From Homalodisca vitripennis (taxonomy: Eukaryota; Arthropoda; Insecta; Hemiptera; Cicadellidae): a stretch of 64,000 nt of DNA. Numbering within the stretch: the first letter of the stretch is position 1; every line of letters begins with the position of its first letter. The notes beneath the pieces were generated by a model that did no database searches, had not been told where the DNA came from, and was given only the letters and a program-made list of their open reading frames with translations. Positions 1 to 13,106 of the stretch are shown one piece after another. The translations under genes were made by a program, and so were the position numbers. The stretch spans positions 168,807,501 through 168,871,500 of the forward strand of contig NC_060208.1 in the NCBI RefSeq assembly GCF_021130785.1, in the 5' to 3' direction.

Positions 1-2517
1 CCGCAAACCTAGTTGTCAGTATTATTGCTGTAAAATTACACTCAAATGTTTTGCCTCGTTTCTATATTTACCTTTTTCACATCAAACTTATTGTAGTTTG
101 CATTCTTTCGTGTGTTCACCAGCTGGTTAATTTAAAAAATCCAAACATTATGTATATTTTTTAGAAACAAAAGAAGAATAATCTATATTTTGTATATACA
201 ACCAAATGCGTGAGATCGTATTTAAAACATAAATCTCTGAAAGCAAGTCTAGAGACATATATCCGTCTGATCAAAACGCGGGGTATACTTAAGGGTGTAC
301 ATTGCTACTATATACAAATTTATACCTCTTAGAAACAGATCAATAAATATGTAAGTAATTTATTGGAAATCAAGAACTTATCATTATAAAAAACAGATGT
401 AATACATATAATTAAAATTGAGGATTCGTATGACTAATATCCCTATGATTTAAATTCGAATACATAAGGATTACATTAATAATTCTCACATTATGACAAA
501 TAATATCGCCATGACAAACATGCCTTAGATGATTGTACATTTTAAACACATCGTGGAGTAGTTTTTGTCTTTAGGAGTTAAAACTATAATGGTAATGAGA
601 AGTAAATGTAACCGTTACTTACAGGTTTTCCAATTAAAAGATTTACACGACATCGTAAATTAAACATTACTTTTTATTGTTATACAATTTAACATCTTAT
701 ACCCTCCAAATGGTGATTATTTAAGCTCTTAAATAATATTTTTTTTAAATTTAATTAAAAGTGTAACGATATTTCAAAGAAGAAGAATTTTTATAATAAT
801 GATAAACCTGTTTTGAATATCATGAAAGAGACATCAGTATAATAGGTATCAATTAACTGTAGATATACAATTTTTATTATATTCAAACATTATTCAAAAT
901 ATATCGTAAATATAAGATCGATCTAAAATAATATATATTTACAAAATTCAAATAGATTCTGAATTAATAATTAAAACGCATCAATATTTTATATTTTATT
1001 GGAGAAATAAATTAAAAAATATATGTTATTTAGTTTGGTATGGATTTTAATAATTCGTACAAATTATAATTCAAATTTTAATGAACTTGGTAAGGTGTAT
1101 CTGATACCTAAAGATAATTTTTTATTCATAAAAACAAAGTTTAGTCTGCGAATGAGTAGCGACTAGGGCATTTTTATTACACTCTTATACATGGAAAAAT
1201 AGTGATAAATATGATGGATTCCCCTAAAATAATTGACATTATTTTATTTAGAGATTGTTGACACAAAAATTTGGGCCTGATATTGAAGAAGTACTAAAAT
1301 AAAGTATGAGGAAATTTTCATTTAAGACCCGGCATGAAAACACTTCAATATTGAAAGTTCGTTTCATTAGCGAATTTCAACATCAACTTTATTCAAGAAG
1401 GTCTAATAAGATCTCATGGTCATGTCTTTTACAGATATATCTATAGATATAATAGATAAAGAGGTATCTATAGATATAATTTGTCGCTTTTCATGGAGGA
1501 GTTCGTTGGCTTACAATGTAATCTTGTAAATTTTAAATCAAATAATTTTAGTTTATGTGCATGATATTGGGAAATGGTTATAAAATATCATAAAGTTGCC
1601 AAAATATTTGGATTATTGAATATTCTTAAAATATAATAATTGTAATACTAATTACTGAGGTACAGATATTGCAAGATACGGGATTATTTCGGACATTTGT
1701 TATCTTTAAGTGATACACACATTTAATAACACTACGTTTTGAGATCTGCAATTTGATCTCTTCTTGAGGTAAGTAACTATCCTAACACATAATTACAAAC
1801 TACGTTAAAATAAACAAATAATACCAAAGTGTTGTGACATGAGTAAATCTGAAATCACAAGTACCATGTTGTATATCAACTTCCATAACATTATAACATG
1901 TACTTAATACAAAACTAAACACCAGACTAATTATTATAACTAAACTACAGGTTACAATAGGTCTGTATTCTTCTACCAACAACCTAAAACTGACCAGAGG
2001 CTAATAGCAAATGGCAATCATCACGGCACAAAACAGATGGCGGCAAAAAATAAGGGAACAGGTGTCGGCCTGTTTTTTTCAGCGGCATTACCATTTTATT
2101 TAGTAAATCAATACAATACAATGACTCACAAAGCAATTATTCAGTCAATAACTTGTAGAAATGGATTAAAAATAAAAAAAAAATTACAATTAAATAAATA
2201 AGTAGAGATTTAAAACGAATTCGATTTATTACTTGTAAATATCGTACAATTAATGAAAGTATTTTTACAGTTTTATTAATCTAAATCATTTTGGAATCTT
2301 TTGCGATATTTCAGTTCGAAAATGATGATACTTCATTGGAAATAACCTAAAAATACTAAAAAGCCAGATAATTGAGTTGTACATGCAATTTGCAGTAAAT
2401 CATTATTTTCTATGAAACTGTAAAGTAATATCCAGCTGATTTATCTCATGCAGTGCAATATCAAATTACAACATATAACGTAGCTATAGTAGGAAAGGTT
2501 GTTTAAATTTGCACGTT
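1..2517. other. AT-rich DNA, nothing recognised
   Basis: No ORF longer than about 60 codons with protein-like composition, no tRNA-like fold and no terminal inverted repeats were seen. It is simple AT-rich intergenic or intronic DNA. Confidence 0.6.
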
Positions 2518-2757
2518 AATTTAGCTTCAGTTTACCTTCCTTTATTGCAGCGTTTGGTATCTGATGCTGTGTCATACCTAGCACCTGGAATCTGAAGTCA
2601 TCTTTGTCTGAATAAATCCAAAAGAATTCGGCGAGAAAGAAGCTCAAAACGATCCTTTGCATAACGAACGAAGACACACCTATAAATAAGTGAAATGGCA
2701 ATATCATTGTCTCATGAAATGAGACAGCATCAGATACCAGACGCTGGAATAAAAGTA
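2518..2757. repeat. Foldback module (copy 1)
   Basis: An arm near 2535-2575 containing GCGTTTGGTATCTGATGCTG is answered in inverse orientation near 2722-2752 (CAGCATCAGATACCAGACGC), so the segment can fold back on itself with a loop of about 150 bases. The same family, sharing a GCA(G/A)TG(T/C)CTGGAAT-type core, recurs at 11.77-11.90 kb and, as one arm only, near 21.54 kb. On the minus strand the outer end reads AAG followed by GTAAAC, like a splice donor. It could be a short non-autonomous foldback element or a relic exon; the sequence does not decide. Confidence 0.5.
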
Positions 2758-5390
2758 AGATGACCTAGAGATAAATTTAAATTTAAATCGAATTACTGTT
2801 TTAACACTAAGTTATAGATAAGCAGACAAGAAACTGTAACTCTACATACGACATGTGGATTTTGGATACTGTTAGACCCTCACACTATATCTTAATACAT
2901 ATTTCTTAATACAAGAGTCACATGATAGAGGTAATATATTAGATATCTCAACAAAGTTTGTGAGGATGTAATATCAAGAAACGTAAATAAGGCTCTGTAA
3001 ACATTTGCTCCTGCTCTACCAAACTTTCCCCGTGCACGGTTCAAGATTTGAACTAGCTTATCAATCACTTGTAGATAAACAGGTATGATTTTTTAAGATA
3101 ATGTTCCTAGAATAAATGTTTTTCAATTTAACTTTTAATATGTAGTTTATTTATTTTTCATACCTATTATCAAACTAAGAACAATAATAGCTCCGTATAA
3201 TTTAACAAAAAGAAGTTTAAATTAACGCAATAGAATATTTTTATTATCAGCCGTGGAATTAATTTATTTCGTTTTTAATAAAAAATTTTGCAGGAGATCG
3301 CTATTATGGATGGATGCATGGTTTTTATCAACTCTAACAATTTATTAAACAAAAACATTCAAAGATTCAATGGTTAATAGTCCCTACATATAATTACAAA
3401 TCTGGTTGGTAATTAAGAATCAAGCAAATACCAAACAGTTACAACGAAAAGAGGATACAATAAACAGTGTTATAGGACCGGGATCCCCAAGTAATATATG
3501 TTTTACCGGAAAAAAGATGTGTAAAGTTGAACAAAGTCTGTAAAATCAACAATATTTTTGTAAAAAAAATAGAGCAAACAACAATACTATGATTGTTCTG
3601 ACGTTTAAGAATATGATTATAAAAATCCCATAAAATGGTTTGGTATAGGAACAGAAATGCAGTACAGATAGAAATATTTTTTTTAACATTTATTATAATT
3701 TTATATATATATATATATATTATAATTTATATATAATTATATATTCTTGTGAATTGTAATAATAATAAAGTATTTTATTTTGAAATCTAATATCACCAAT
3801 TCAAATGTGAATGCACATTTAAACTTTATAAATAATGTAAGTTAATGTAAATGTAAGTTGGGTGTGAAACAATATTGATATGGCTCACCGTGAGTAACGT
3901 AATAGTCTTCTACAAAGTGGCGCGTACAATTTAATCCTTTTAATTCATAACATTATTTATGTATGTAAAAACGGCAGTATGTGAAAAGTTAGATGCTACT
4001 GCAAATAATGATCAATTATACTAATAATCTTAATAGTATGCTTCGAAAATGCTCACAGAATTCCCATGGATGGACATGCAAGAACCATTACATAACTATT
4101 ATCTATTTAAAATATAGTTCCTTATAACATTAAAATCCTATAGATGACGTCTTTCACGAGATATATTTTTGATAGTTAGGCTACATGTGTTCCAATATAA
4201 TATCATAATCTGTAATGTGAGTAGTATTTTTATAAATTTGTTTATTCTAAATTTTTCCTTTAGCTATTATAGTTACTCATAATATCAATACAAATATGTT
4301 AGCTAATACTTAGTAAAACATGCTCAAAGAATAAAACGCATCATCACAGAATTCGGTTTTGCCAGTAAATTTCAAAGAAAAGTATAAACATATATGTATT
4401 TTTATCTTGATACATCGATTGAACAAGATAGGCAGAAGTAAATGTTTCAAGTCCCCTGATAAATAAGTATCGATAACCAAGTCATACACTTGAATGTATT
4501 ACAAAAAATAATCCTGATTAGCTCATTTGAACTAATAAAAACACAGCAAGATAAAAAAATGTATCGGCGACTTGAAACAGAATTACGTTTTACATATTTT
4601 TAATGACTGAATATGTTATTTTGTTATCAGTAAGATATAGTTTGAAAAATTCAGAGGCCAAGATATGATTATCCCTGAAAGAAGGAAATTTCCGCTATTC
4701 GATGAACTGCTAACTAGTTTACAATATGTATAATTATGCACAATAGTAATACTTTCTATACGTTTGATCTTATTAAGACGTACATATTTAAAAATACCGA
4801 AGCTTTAATATCGTGTATGTAGTAAGCTTGCATTTTTGGTCATTCATTTTTTTATAATACCAACTGTTACGATATGTTTGGATTTTAAGGTCATAAGCAA
4901 GTTGACACTGCTTTATTATTATCAGGGTTTTTTATCAGATAGTTTAACATTTCTTGATCTCTATTGAACTTTCGTAATTTGTAATCAAGTTAATAATAAT
5001 GAATTTTCAATGTGTATTATCAGTATTTAAAGCGACATTATATATAATTTTATATACATTATAATAATAACCTAGCCTAGCAGAATTTAATTACATGATT
5101 ATATTATTTAGTCTGAGCAACAATCTTGGCTTCAGTATAAACACGTGAAAGTGATTTAGGTCGTAATGAATAAAGTAATTATGAGAGCATTTAATACAAG
5201 TCTCGGTGCAACATGAGTGAAAAGACCCCATGGGTATGCTTTACATCGCACATCACAGCAGTTTGAGTCGTAAACTCTTCCGTTTTAATGTGAATATGTG
5301 TTTCGTTATTAATATAATAGTATTGGGCTGGGTATAATTGATAGCTTATAATTTATAGGACTTAACGTATAACGTTTAATCGGGTCAGGG
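2758..5390. other. AT-rich DNA with a short (TA)n tract
   Basis: A short (TA)n run lies at about 3702-3724. Otherwise no recognisable gene, transposon end or structured RNA was seen. Confidence 0.55.
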
Positions 5391-5396
5391 ATAGTT

Positions 5397-5445
5397 TATA
5401 AAAATATATAACCCTAAGACACCGGATAGAACAGTCGATCGAGAG
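5397..5445 (+). promoter_or_regulatory. Candidate TATA/initiator start region
   Basis: TATAAAAATATATA at 5397-5410 is followed about 30 bases later by ACAGTCGATCGAGAG (5431-5445), resembling an arthropod CAGT initiator. Base composition changes from AT-rich to markedly GC-richer just here and stays so through the tandem array that follows. The 12-mer GTCGATCGAGAG occurs again at about 13,873 in another GC-richer block. This is composition and motif inference only; there is no transcript evidence. Confidence 0.22.
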
Positions 5446-5670
5446 GGGTAAAATCCAGGGTTTGAAAGGGAGAGGTAGTTTCCAAGTTCAGCTCAGAACC
5501 GAATCAATGTGAAACCAAAAGCCGAAGCAAATACAGCACCGATGATCAACGGATCAACATGCTTTCATCATCGCAGACTCGGAAACGAAAGGGAATAAAG
5601 GGAAGGCGTCAGCATTTGCTTTAGGATGACTGTTCCACTACCTAAACGTCCCCTAATACGACAGTTGTTA

Positions 5671-6960
5671 GTTCAACTCGAATTGAAGCTCGAAAACGAG
5701 GAACGCTGGAGCCAACTTACGACAAGCGACCCAGCGGCCAAAAAAGAGAAATGATAACTAAATAAATCTAAATGCGAACAATAGTTCACTTAAATTCGCG
5801 CCTAGCTCGACTCGAGCTCGAAAACTAAGGAACGCTGGTGCCAACGTACGTCAAGCGACCCAGCGGCCTCGAAAAGATACGATAAACTAAATAAAAGCTA
5901 AATGTAAACACTAGCTCGCTCGAAATCGCGCCTAGCTCGCCTAGAGCTCGAAACTAAGAACGCTGGTGCCAACGTACGTCAAGCGACCCAGCGGCCTCGA
6001 AAAGAAACGATAAACTAAATAAAAACTAAATGTGAACACTAGCTCGCTCGAAATCGCGCCTAGCTCGCCTAGAGCTCGAAACTAAGGAACGCCTGGTGCC
6101 AACGTACGTCAAGCGGCACGAACAGGACACGATAAACTAAATAAAAGCTAAATGTAAAACACTAGCTCGCTCGAAATCGCGCCTAGCTCGCCTAGAGGTC
6201 GAAACTAAGGAACGCTGGTGCCAACGTACGTCAAGCGACCCAGCGGCCTCGAAAAGAAACGATAAACTAAATAAAAACTAAATGTAAACACTAGCTCGCT
6301 CGAAATCGCGCCTAGCTCGCCTAGATCGAAACTAAGGAAAACGCTGGTGCCAACGTACGTCAAGCGAACCCCAGTGGCTCGAACAGAAACGATAAACTAA
6401 ATAAAAGCTAAATGTAAACACTAGCTCGCTCGAAATCGCGCCTAGCTCGCCTAGAGCTCGAAACTAAGGAACGCTGGTGCCAACGTACGTCAAGCGACCC
6501 AGCGGCCTCGAAAAAGAAACGATAAACTAAATATAAACACGAGCTCTCTCGGAATCGCGCCTAGCTCACCTAGAGCCCGAAGCTCAGGAACGCTGGTGCC
6601 AACGTACGTCAAGCGACCCAGCGGCCTCGAAAAGAAACGATAATCTAAGTAAAACTAAATTAAATTACGCCTAGCCCGAAGCTCAGGAACACTGGTGCCA
6701 ACGTACGTCAAGCGACCCAGTGGCCTCGAAAAGAAACGATAAACTAAGTAAAACTAAATTAAATTACGCTTAGCCTGAAGCTCAGAGCGCTGGTGCCAAC
6801 GTACGTCAAGCGACCCAGCGGCCCTCGAAAAGAAACGATAAATTAAGTAAAACTAAATTAGATTACTCTTAGGCCTGAAGCTCAGGAGCGCTGGTGCCAA
6901 CGTACGTACGTCAAGCGACCCAGCGGCCTCGAAAAGAAACGATAAATTAAGTAAAAACTT
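5671..6960. repeat. CpG-rich minisatellite, 11 units with a conserved stem-loop
   Basis: The core GCTGGTGCCAACGTACGTCA followed by AGCGACCCAGCGGCC repeats with starts near 5708, 5835, 5962, 6091, 6214, 6342, 6471, 6592, 6691, 6789 and 6889. Spacing is 121-129 bases for the first eight starts and 98-100 for the last three. The shorter units lack the CTAGCTCGCTCGAAATCGCG segment. In each unit CGCTGG pairs with CCAGCG across a loop holding the palindrome ACGTACGT. The unit at about 6690 has CACTGG with CCAGTG, a paired change. The first unit is the most diverged. Confidence 0.9.
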
Positions 6961-7114
6961 AATTCAAACTCTTCTTACTAAGTAATCTAATCTAATTTAC
7001 TGATCTATTCGTACTGATTATTTTCTTGCTACACTTTATATCTATAATTATATATTCTGTTAGCAAGCTTAAAGTACGTAATGTCATGTACTTATCCTAT
7101 CGTTAGTGACTAGG

Positions 7115-7445
7115 CAAGTTCAGGTAAAAGCGTGTTTTGGCAGGTAAATAAGTACCTACTTACTTGCACCTTATCGTGGCGTGTGTGGGGGCGGCGGCTC
7201 CCACTCGACGACTTCGACTGACTGCTAGACACCGACCGAAAGACAGCGACCGAGAGAGCGAGGAAGCCAGGCACAGCGTACTTACGTACTGTAGTACTGG
7301 AGTCGTCCGCTGTAAGGCGCTTCAGCCCTTGAAGCGAACTCCGGCGGATGTATCCTGAAACTCCGCGTCTTACCCGGTCGAGCCGGACCCCGCCAGCTGA
7401 CGTCTCCCGCGATGGTGTTGAGCTACTGGAGTCCCCCCGTAAAAT
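7115..7445 (+). other. GC-rich block with splice-donor-like sites
   Basis: This is a strongly GC-rich stretch (about 7160-7440) in otherwise AT-rich DNA. Just upstream are two good donor matches, TTCAG/GTAAAAG at about 7119 and GGCAG/GTAAATAAG at about 7141, and the block ends in CCCCC/GTAAAAT at about 7438. Frames inside it are short; the longest is about 64 codons without an ATG. It would fit a non-coding first exon or CpG-rich promoter belonging with the upstream minisatellite, but a remnant of another repeat is equally possible. No protein is recognised. Confidence 0.3.
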
Positions 7446-7924
7446 GACATGTTACAAACGTAATACAAGTTCTAAAAAAATTGTCGGTAAATCCTTATAA
7501 CGTACACGGACGCATGCAAATAATAAGTTACAGATCGGCTAGACACATTAAATTTACGTACTTTTAAAATTTATATATGTTTTAATTAATATTTAAAAAT
7601 TGCGGAATGAAATGGAGCATTAGCAGCAAGATAATTATAACTGCAATATTTACATTAGAGCTACATTTTATCTGTGGCTTTTCGAGCAATTTACCGCCGA
7701 ACAATTGTAACGTCATAGTAATATATATTTTCTTGAAAATGTTTTGAAACATATTTCACCCTCTTGAAAAATGATAGAATAATTGGACTTTCGGCCCTAA
7801 ATCCTAATTTTCTACTTTCTTTAAAAAGTAAACAAATAATATTCATAATTTTTCGCCATTCTGCGTGTTTAAGTAATTAAATTAGATATAAATGTTTTAA
7901 TAGTGTTTTTCTATTTTATAAACA

Positions 7925-8852
7925 ACTAGCGGGCCCGGCGCGCTTTGCTGCGCATTTCAATAATTTTTTTGCAAAAGTTGCCCGCGGCTTCGCACGCAAT
8001 TTCCCGTTGAAAACAGTACACTATATTCACTTATTCTTTTTCTATCACATTCTAAACATTGCTGAGATAATTGATAGTCGTTCCATCGTGAGCCTCTTGG
8101 GCGTATTATGAAGGTATGTACCATATTCCTGCCTCTATCTAGCTGTTACCCACGGCTTCGCACGCAAATCTTAAGAACCGAAGTCCTTATATTACTTAGT
8201 AAATTTTTTTTTTTACTATGATAAATTTTAGATTAAATTAGTTATATCTCCGATGCCACGATTGAGCTTGCTTTGTTGTCTCGATCGAGAGAATATGTAC
8301 ACACGGAGTTTTGAGAACCATACTTCTGTAAAAAAAAACAACTAAGTTTGATTTTATAACATTCTTTATATTTGTAGCCAACGTAAGATAGTAATTATGA
8401 TATCTGCATTACTCTTCTGATCAAGCATGAGCATGGTTTATATTAAATAAATATTGCAGTTAAAGGTGAATTTTTACGTCAAATTTGAATTGTATTATCT
8501 GGATAGTAAAGTCTATGTTTAACAGTGATTGCAAAAACAGTTTAAACAAAATTTGTCGTTTCTCTTAAGCTTACTCTATGCTTTAAAACTATAAGTGTAA
8601 TATATGTTTACAAAGAACAGCTGATTAAAAATTTGAAAAGACGTTAACATATGTTTGCTGCAATGCATTTCTTATGGGTATTTCTGTAACCAGTGGGGCG
8701 GAATCCTGAATCGGGAAAGGGATGGGCATAGCTTATAAACCTTCTCCGTGGAAAAATACATATACGTACAAATTTTCATCATGATCGGTCCAATAGTTCA
8801 CGATTCCATAAAGGACAAACATACAAACATTCATTTTTATATATATATAGAT
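7925..8852 (+). repeat. Interspersed repeat with 'cggcttcgcacgc' head and TA-rich tail
   Basis: It begins AACTAGCGGGCCCGGCGCGC, contains CCCGCGGCTTCGCACGC near 7980 and a second head CCCACGGCTTCGCACGC near 8150, and ends in CATTTTTATATATATATAGA near 8830-8852. The double head suggests two nested or tandem copies. An opposite-orientation relative lies at 46.60-47.10 kb, and a fragment (CAGTGGCTTCGCCCCC) lies near 34,885. It has no coding capacity. Such sequences are common in insect genomes; I cannot assign the class (Helitron-, RTE- or SINE-like). Confidence 0.65.
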
Positions 8853-9399
8853 TTATGTAATATTTAGGAGAGACAAGAAGAGCTTCGCACATAATTTCTT
8901 ATTGTTTGCAAGCGTATGATAATGTCTTGTCCGAGTTAATTATATTTCTGACGTCAGTTTTCAGGTTGGCTTGTCGCCAGGGTCAAAGAATATATTTATA
9001 AAAGAGAATGTAGTGGACCATTGAAATTTCATCCATTATTTCCGCATTTCCAAGCCCTAAACTGGAAGATATTACTAAATATTATGGTTTTTACAGGACC
9101 ACAAAACAAGCAAGTTATCCTCGACAGTGTAAGATAAGATCAAATTTGAACTAGAAATAGTTTTCCGAAATTTGAATGTTTTTTGTGTGAGAAAAACTAT
9201 TTTGTGATATAAAAGGCTGCCTAATTTTTACGTTTATAATTTTATTTTTATTTATTTAATTCAGCTATAGTCAATAAAGGTAGGAAATGACAGCCTACAT
9301 AATTAAATTAATTTATTTCTCAATATTATATAATCTGAGAGCTATCATAAGATAGTAATATTCCCTCTTATGAGTAGTATAAATAAATAGACTAAGAGG
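8853..9399. other. AT-rich DNA, nothing recognised
   Basis: No gene, repeat end or structured element was seen here. Confidence 0.5.
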
Positions 9400-9404
9400 T
9401 GAGA

Positions 9405-9560
9405 TACGCGTTTTATACATGACTGAGGTATTTGTAGACATTTCCGTGAATACCACTCTATACATCCGGTCCCCCCAGCACTGTAGAACTCGTATTGTTT
9501 CATCGACGTATTGTTCTTTAGACAACAATGTGTTGAAGCACCAGTAGTACTATAGTGATT
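9405..9560. repeat. Dispersed 'TATTGTTCTTT' module, copy B
   Basis: The segment with GGTCCCCCCAGCACTGTAG near 9468 and CGTATTGTTCTTTAGACAAC near 9501 aligns with four other segments: near 20.40 and 22.45 kb, and their inverted partners near 59.68 and 58.34 kb. The shared core is TATTGTTCTTT followed by a partly complementary (G/T/A)ACAA(T/C)AATG. Open frames on the minus strand (about 71 and 82 codons) are not conserved in the other copies, so coding is doubtful. It may be a short dispersed repeat or a structured non-coding segment. Confidence 0.45.
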
Positions 9561-9599
9561 GTCCAGCAATCTTTCATATTTGTTCTCATACAATAATTA

Positions 9600-11764
9600 T
9601 TAACTATTTTGTTCGTGGAACACTTTAAACATCAAACTGGTCAAAATATTAATCGAGTTAAATTAAGATACTGTCCAGGGTAAGTATTTCCTGTAAATTA
9701 CTTTACAAATAATATTCCTCGATTTGGTCATGATACGTATGATATTATATAATAAGGTAGAATACGTAATAAAACAATTGGCTGTGTTTTAGGATTCTGT
9801 TAAAACAACCTACCTACAAACCATGCATTACTATTACTGTAAGAAATGAAATTTCTTTTAGTCTTCGTCTAAAAGAAATTTAATTAATTTTGCTAATAAA
9901 ACGTACTAATGGTTTTGATCTGTATAACGAAGAATAACCTATAACTTTCAACAATGACAAAGTTTTAGATGGTATGGTAATATCTCTTCACAGTGATAAG
10001 CAGAGAATTCAATCGTCATAAAGTTATTTGTAACTAATTTTAACTTTGAAATATGAATCAGATAGCCTTGATAATAGTACAATTATTTATAAATGAGATC
10101 GTGTGTCATTATTACTTCTAAAAAATTTCAATTGACTACTTGAATAGTCTTATTTAAAAAATATTAAATATCCATCCATTACATACAGAAGTATGGTGGA
10201 AAAGAACATTGAGTTTAAAGAGTAACCAGTACGAAAGCTTCTCTGCGTGCATAATTATATCTCTGAAGAGAATTAGTTGAATTTAACGAGTTATAATTAT
10301 TGTATTTGGCTGAGACACAATATAGCTTTTTAGTGTCTAGATCCAATGACTAACGTTCGACCGTGTCCCTGTATCACTTCTGCCCGGTGGACCGAAATCA
10401 TTGTATTGTACACAGTCCGTAAAAAAGATTTCGAATAAGATGTTTGCTTTTGTTTCCCTACATTTATTTTACTAGAGCTTGGTAATATTGTTTTAGTAAC
10501 GTCAACCTGTTAATTTTTATGTAATGTAACTTTTGATTTATATTCATATACAGCCTGAACTTTTATATTGATATAAATATTAATTTGGCACCATAAACAT
10601 ATGTCATTATGAATTAGTTTAACTATTTTTATTAGCCAGTCCATTAAATTGTTAAAGATTTGATATATTCGGGATGAGACTTCAGGTGAAACGAAAATGT
10701 TGACAACTTTCACTCCATAAACAGAATAAAATTTAATAATTTTATTTACTGGGAAAATAGACATTGCTTACTATGTATGTACATATCAATTAGTTATAGA
10801 ATTAAAGATTAGTGTTTAGTTATCATGTGTAGTTAATCAAATTAGATTTAAACCAGCCAAATAAGGTACCACAGGAGCGTGTACGTAGATAGATACACTT
10901 AATATTTAGTTTCACTTTTATACTATTACGAAGCAAAAAGGTTTGATTAAAGGACCATTCATGGTCTAACATAACACATGGACATATTTTTTAATTTTAT
11001 TAAGGAAAATATTAAAGATTTACTACATTTGTTTACCGAACGAAAACACAGTAAAAAACAACGGCGTGATTGATATATCATCTGTGCTTTGATCACTAAG
11101 CCATTTAAACCGTGAGACGGAGTGGTGTTATTTTAAAAGTGTATTGCCATTAGAATAAACCTCCTAGATAGAAATAGAAACGTTAAGCTTTTAGATTTAC
11201 CTTTCGTATTCTTAACACCTTTGCGAATTTTTAATATATTAAAATATTTTACCTTACAGAACAAATCTCTTAGAAAACTGGTAATGATAGATAAGATATT
11301 AGTTTTAAGTACAACCACGTTATGAAAGAACTTTACATCCTCTGGCTGACACTAAAACCTTTTCTCTAAGCATTATGAGATTCTTAAGCAATGTTTGGAG
11401 TATACAGAACCACAGTGAAATGTAAATTATTCATAAAATACGTAACTTTTCAGGAAAGAAATTCAACAAATTATGAGTGTATTGCCTTCTTAGGATCATA
11501 ATTATTGTAAGGCAACATTAAATATTATCTGCAAAATAAAAAATATAACTAAATCCAAAACAATGCTTGGATGTTATAGGTATAGGAACATATGTTTTAT
11601 ACCAGTTATTTAGCAGACACTACATATTGGTTCTACATAAAAGCTTTAGGGGTTATTATTGTTTTAAAGTTTTAATTGTAATGCACCTGTTATTGTGTTT
11701 CAAATTTTACTATAAATAAAACAGCCGTTGTTGGAAAGTTTTGTTTGAATATTAATGTTGAGTT
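9600..11764. other. AT-rich DNA, nothing recognised
   Basis: Only short frames occur (up to about 84 codons, AT-driven). No transposon ends or RNA genes were seen. Confidence 0.55.
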
Positions 11765-11896
11765 TTAACTCCAGTTCACCTTCCTCTCTATGCAGTGTCT
11801 GGAATTCGATGCTGTCACAGATTGCATACCTGGAGTCATGTCTGAGACAGCGACATATTCCAGGCACTGCTCTAAGAGAAAAGTGAACTGAAGCAA
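11765..11896. repeat. Foldback module (copy 2), imperfect hairpin
   Basis: The left arm (CCAGTTCACCTTCCTCTCTA then TGCAGTGTCTGGAATTCGATGC) and the right arm (GCGACATATTCCAGGCACTG then CTCTAAGAGAAAAGTGAACTG) are inverse complements over about 50 bases with mismatches, around a loop of about 30 bases. The arms share sequence with the copy at 2.52-2.76 kb. It could give a long imperfect RNA hairpin if transcribed. Confidence 0.6.
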
Positions 11897-11899
11897 AAA

Positions 11900-13106
11900 C
11901 TTAATACTTATATGATTTTTGTTATACTAAAATTATTGTCCATTCCTACGTAAATTACACTAAATTAAATAAAAACGTAACAAAGGATTTTGTAATTTTT
12001 ACCCGTATTATTAAATGTATTAAATTATTTTTATAAATTAAAAATGTAACTACATAATAATTTAGTTTTATTTAAAATAATACAAGTTTTAAACACTTTT
12101 AATTTTAAATTGGTTTATATAAATTGTATACGTGTAATACTATCAAACGAAATCAGAGAACAAGAAGTTGTTCAAACGCCTAATTAATTATATTTTGATC
12201 TAAATTTTTGTATTGCTGAATACAAAATCAGGTTATTGAACCAAATCAGTCCTATAACAATAGAATAAGTAATAAATGAACAAAATGCGTTTTCATAAGG
12301 CTTTAGGACTTATTTAAATAGCAAATAAATTAAAGACCAGATATGATGTAAGTAAATTATTATGAGTATACAGAATAACGAATTGAATTGTCATGCTTTC
12401 TGGGTGGTCATAAGGACATTTAAACATTGGTAGAAAATAAGGCCTGTTTAATCAAGATAGTCCTATTTTACCGGCAATCATCTACACGTCAAAATCAGGT
12501 TTTGTGAAATTAACTATTGCTAATTTAATATAGATAAGTTCAGTAATTTAAAAACACTTTCTTTTTGTAAAAATAAGGATATTTAAATTTTATTATACTT
12601 TTTTTGTCTGAATATAACTAAATGTTTTATTTACGGCGGAAATATAAGTTGATAGAAATTTACATATCATTCTTATTATTAAATGAAAAATTAATATTTT
12701 TTTAAATAGAAATACAATAAATATATGCAACTAGCTAAATCACTTCCAAACAAGAAATCTTGTAGGTGCATGTAGATTTTAATACAGCAATTTACTAATT
12801 AATTATTATATTGAGACGAATATTGCAGCTAATAAAGACGTTCTCATTGTACATGTTCTATGCATGAAGGATACCAAGGCAACAGATCACGACGAGATGG
12901 TTCGTAGTATGACCAAATTATAACCAAGTATTGATTTCTCCTATTAGATTCTAAACTATATAAAAATATAAAATAAAAAAAAAAAATATTTTTTTTATTT
13001 ATTTAAATTGTATTTACCAAAAGTTTAAAATATAGGGCACTAAATAAAACAAATAATTTAATTTATACGTGTTACAATACAGTATAAACATTAGTTGAAT
13101 AAATGA
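11900..13106. other. AT-rich DNA, nothing recognised
   Basis: Homopolymer A and T runs near 12,975-13,000; no gene or repeat boundary was recognised. Confidence 0.55.

Noticed and set aside
5671..6960. CRISPR-like array
   Set aside because: The units are whole tandem repeats without unique spacers; the organism is a eukaryote and no cas-like gene is present.
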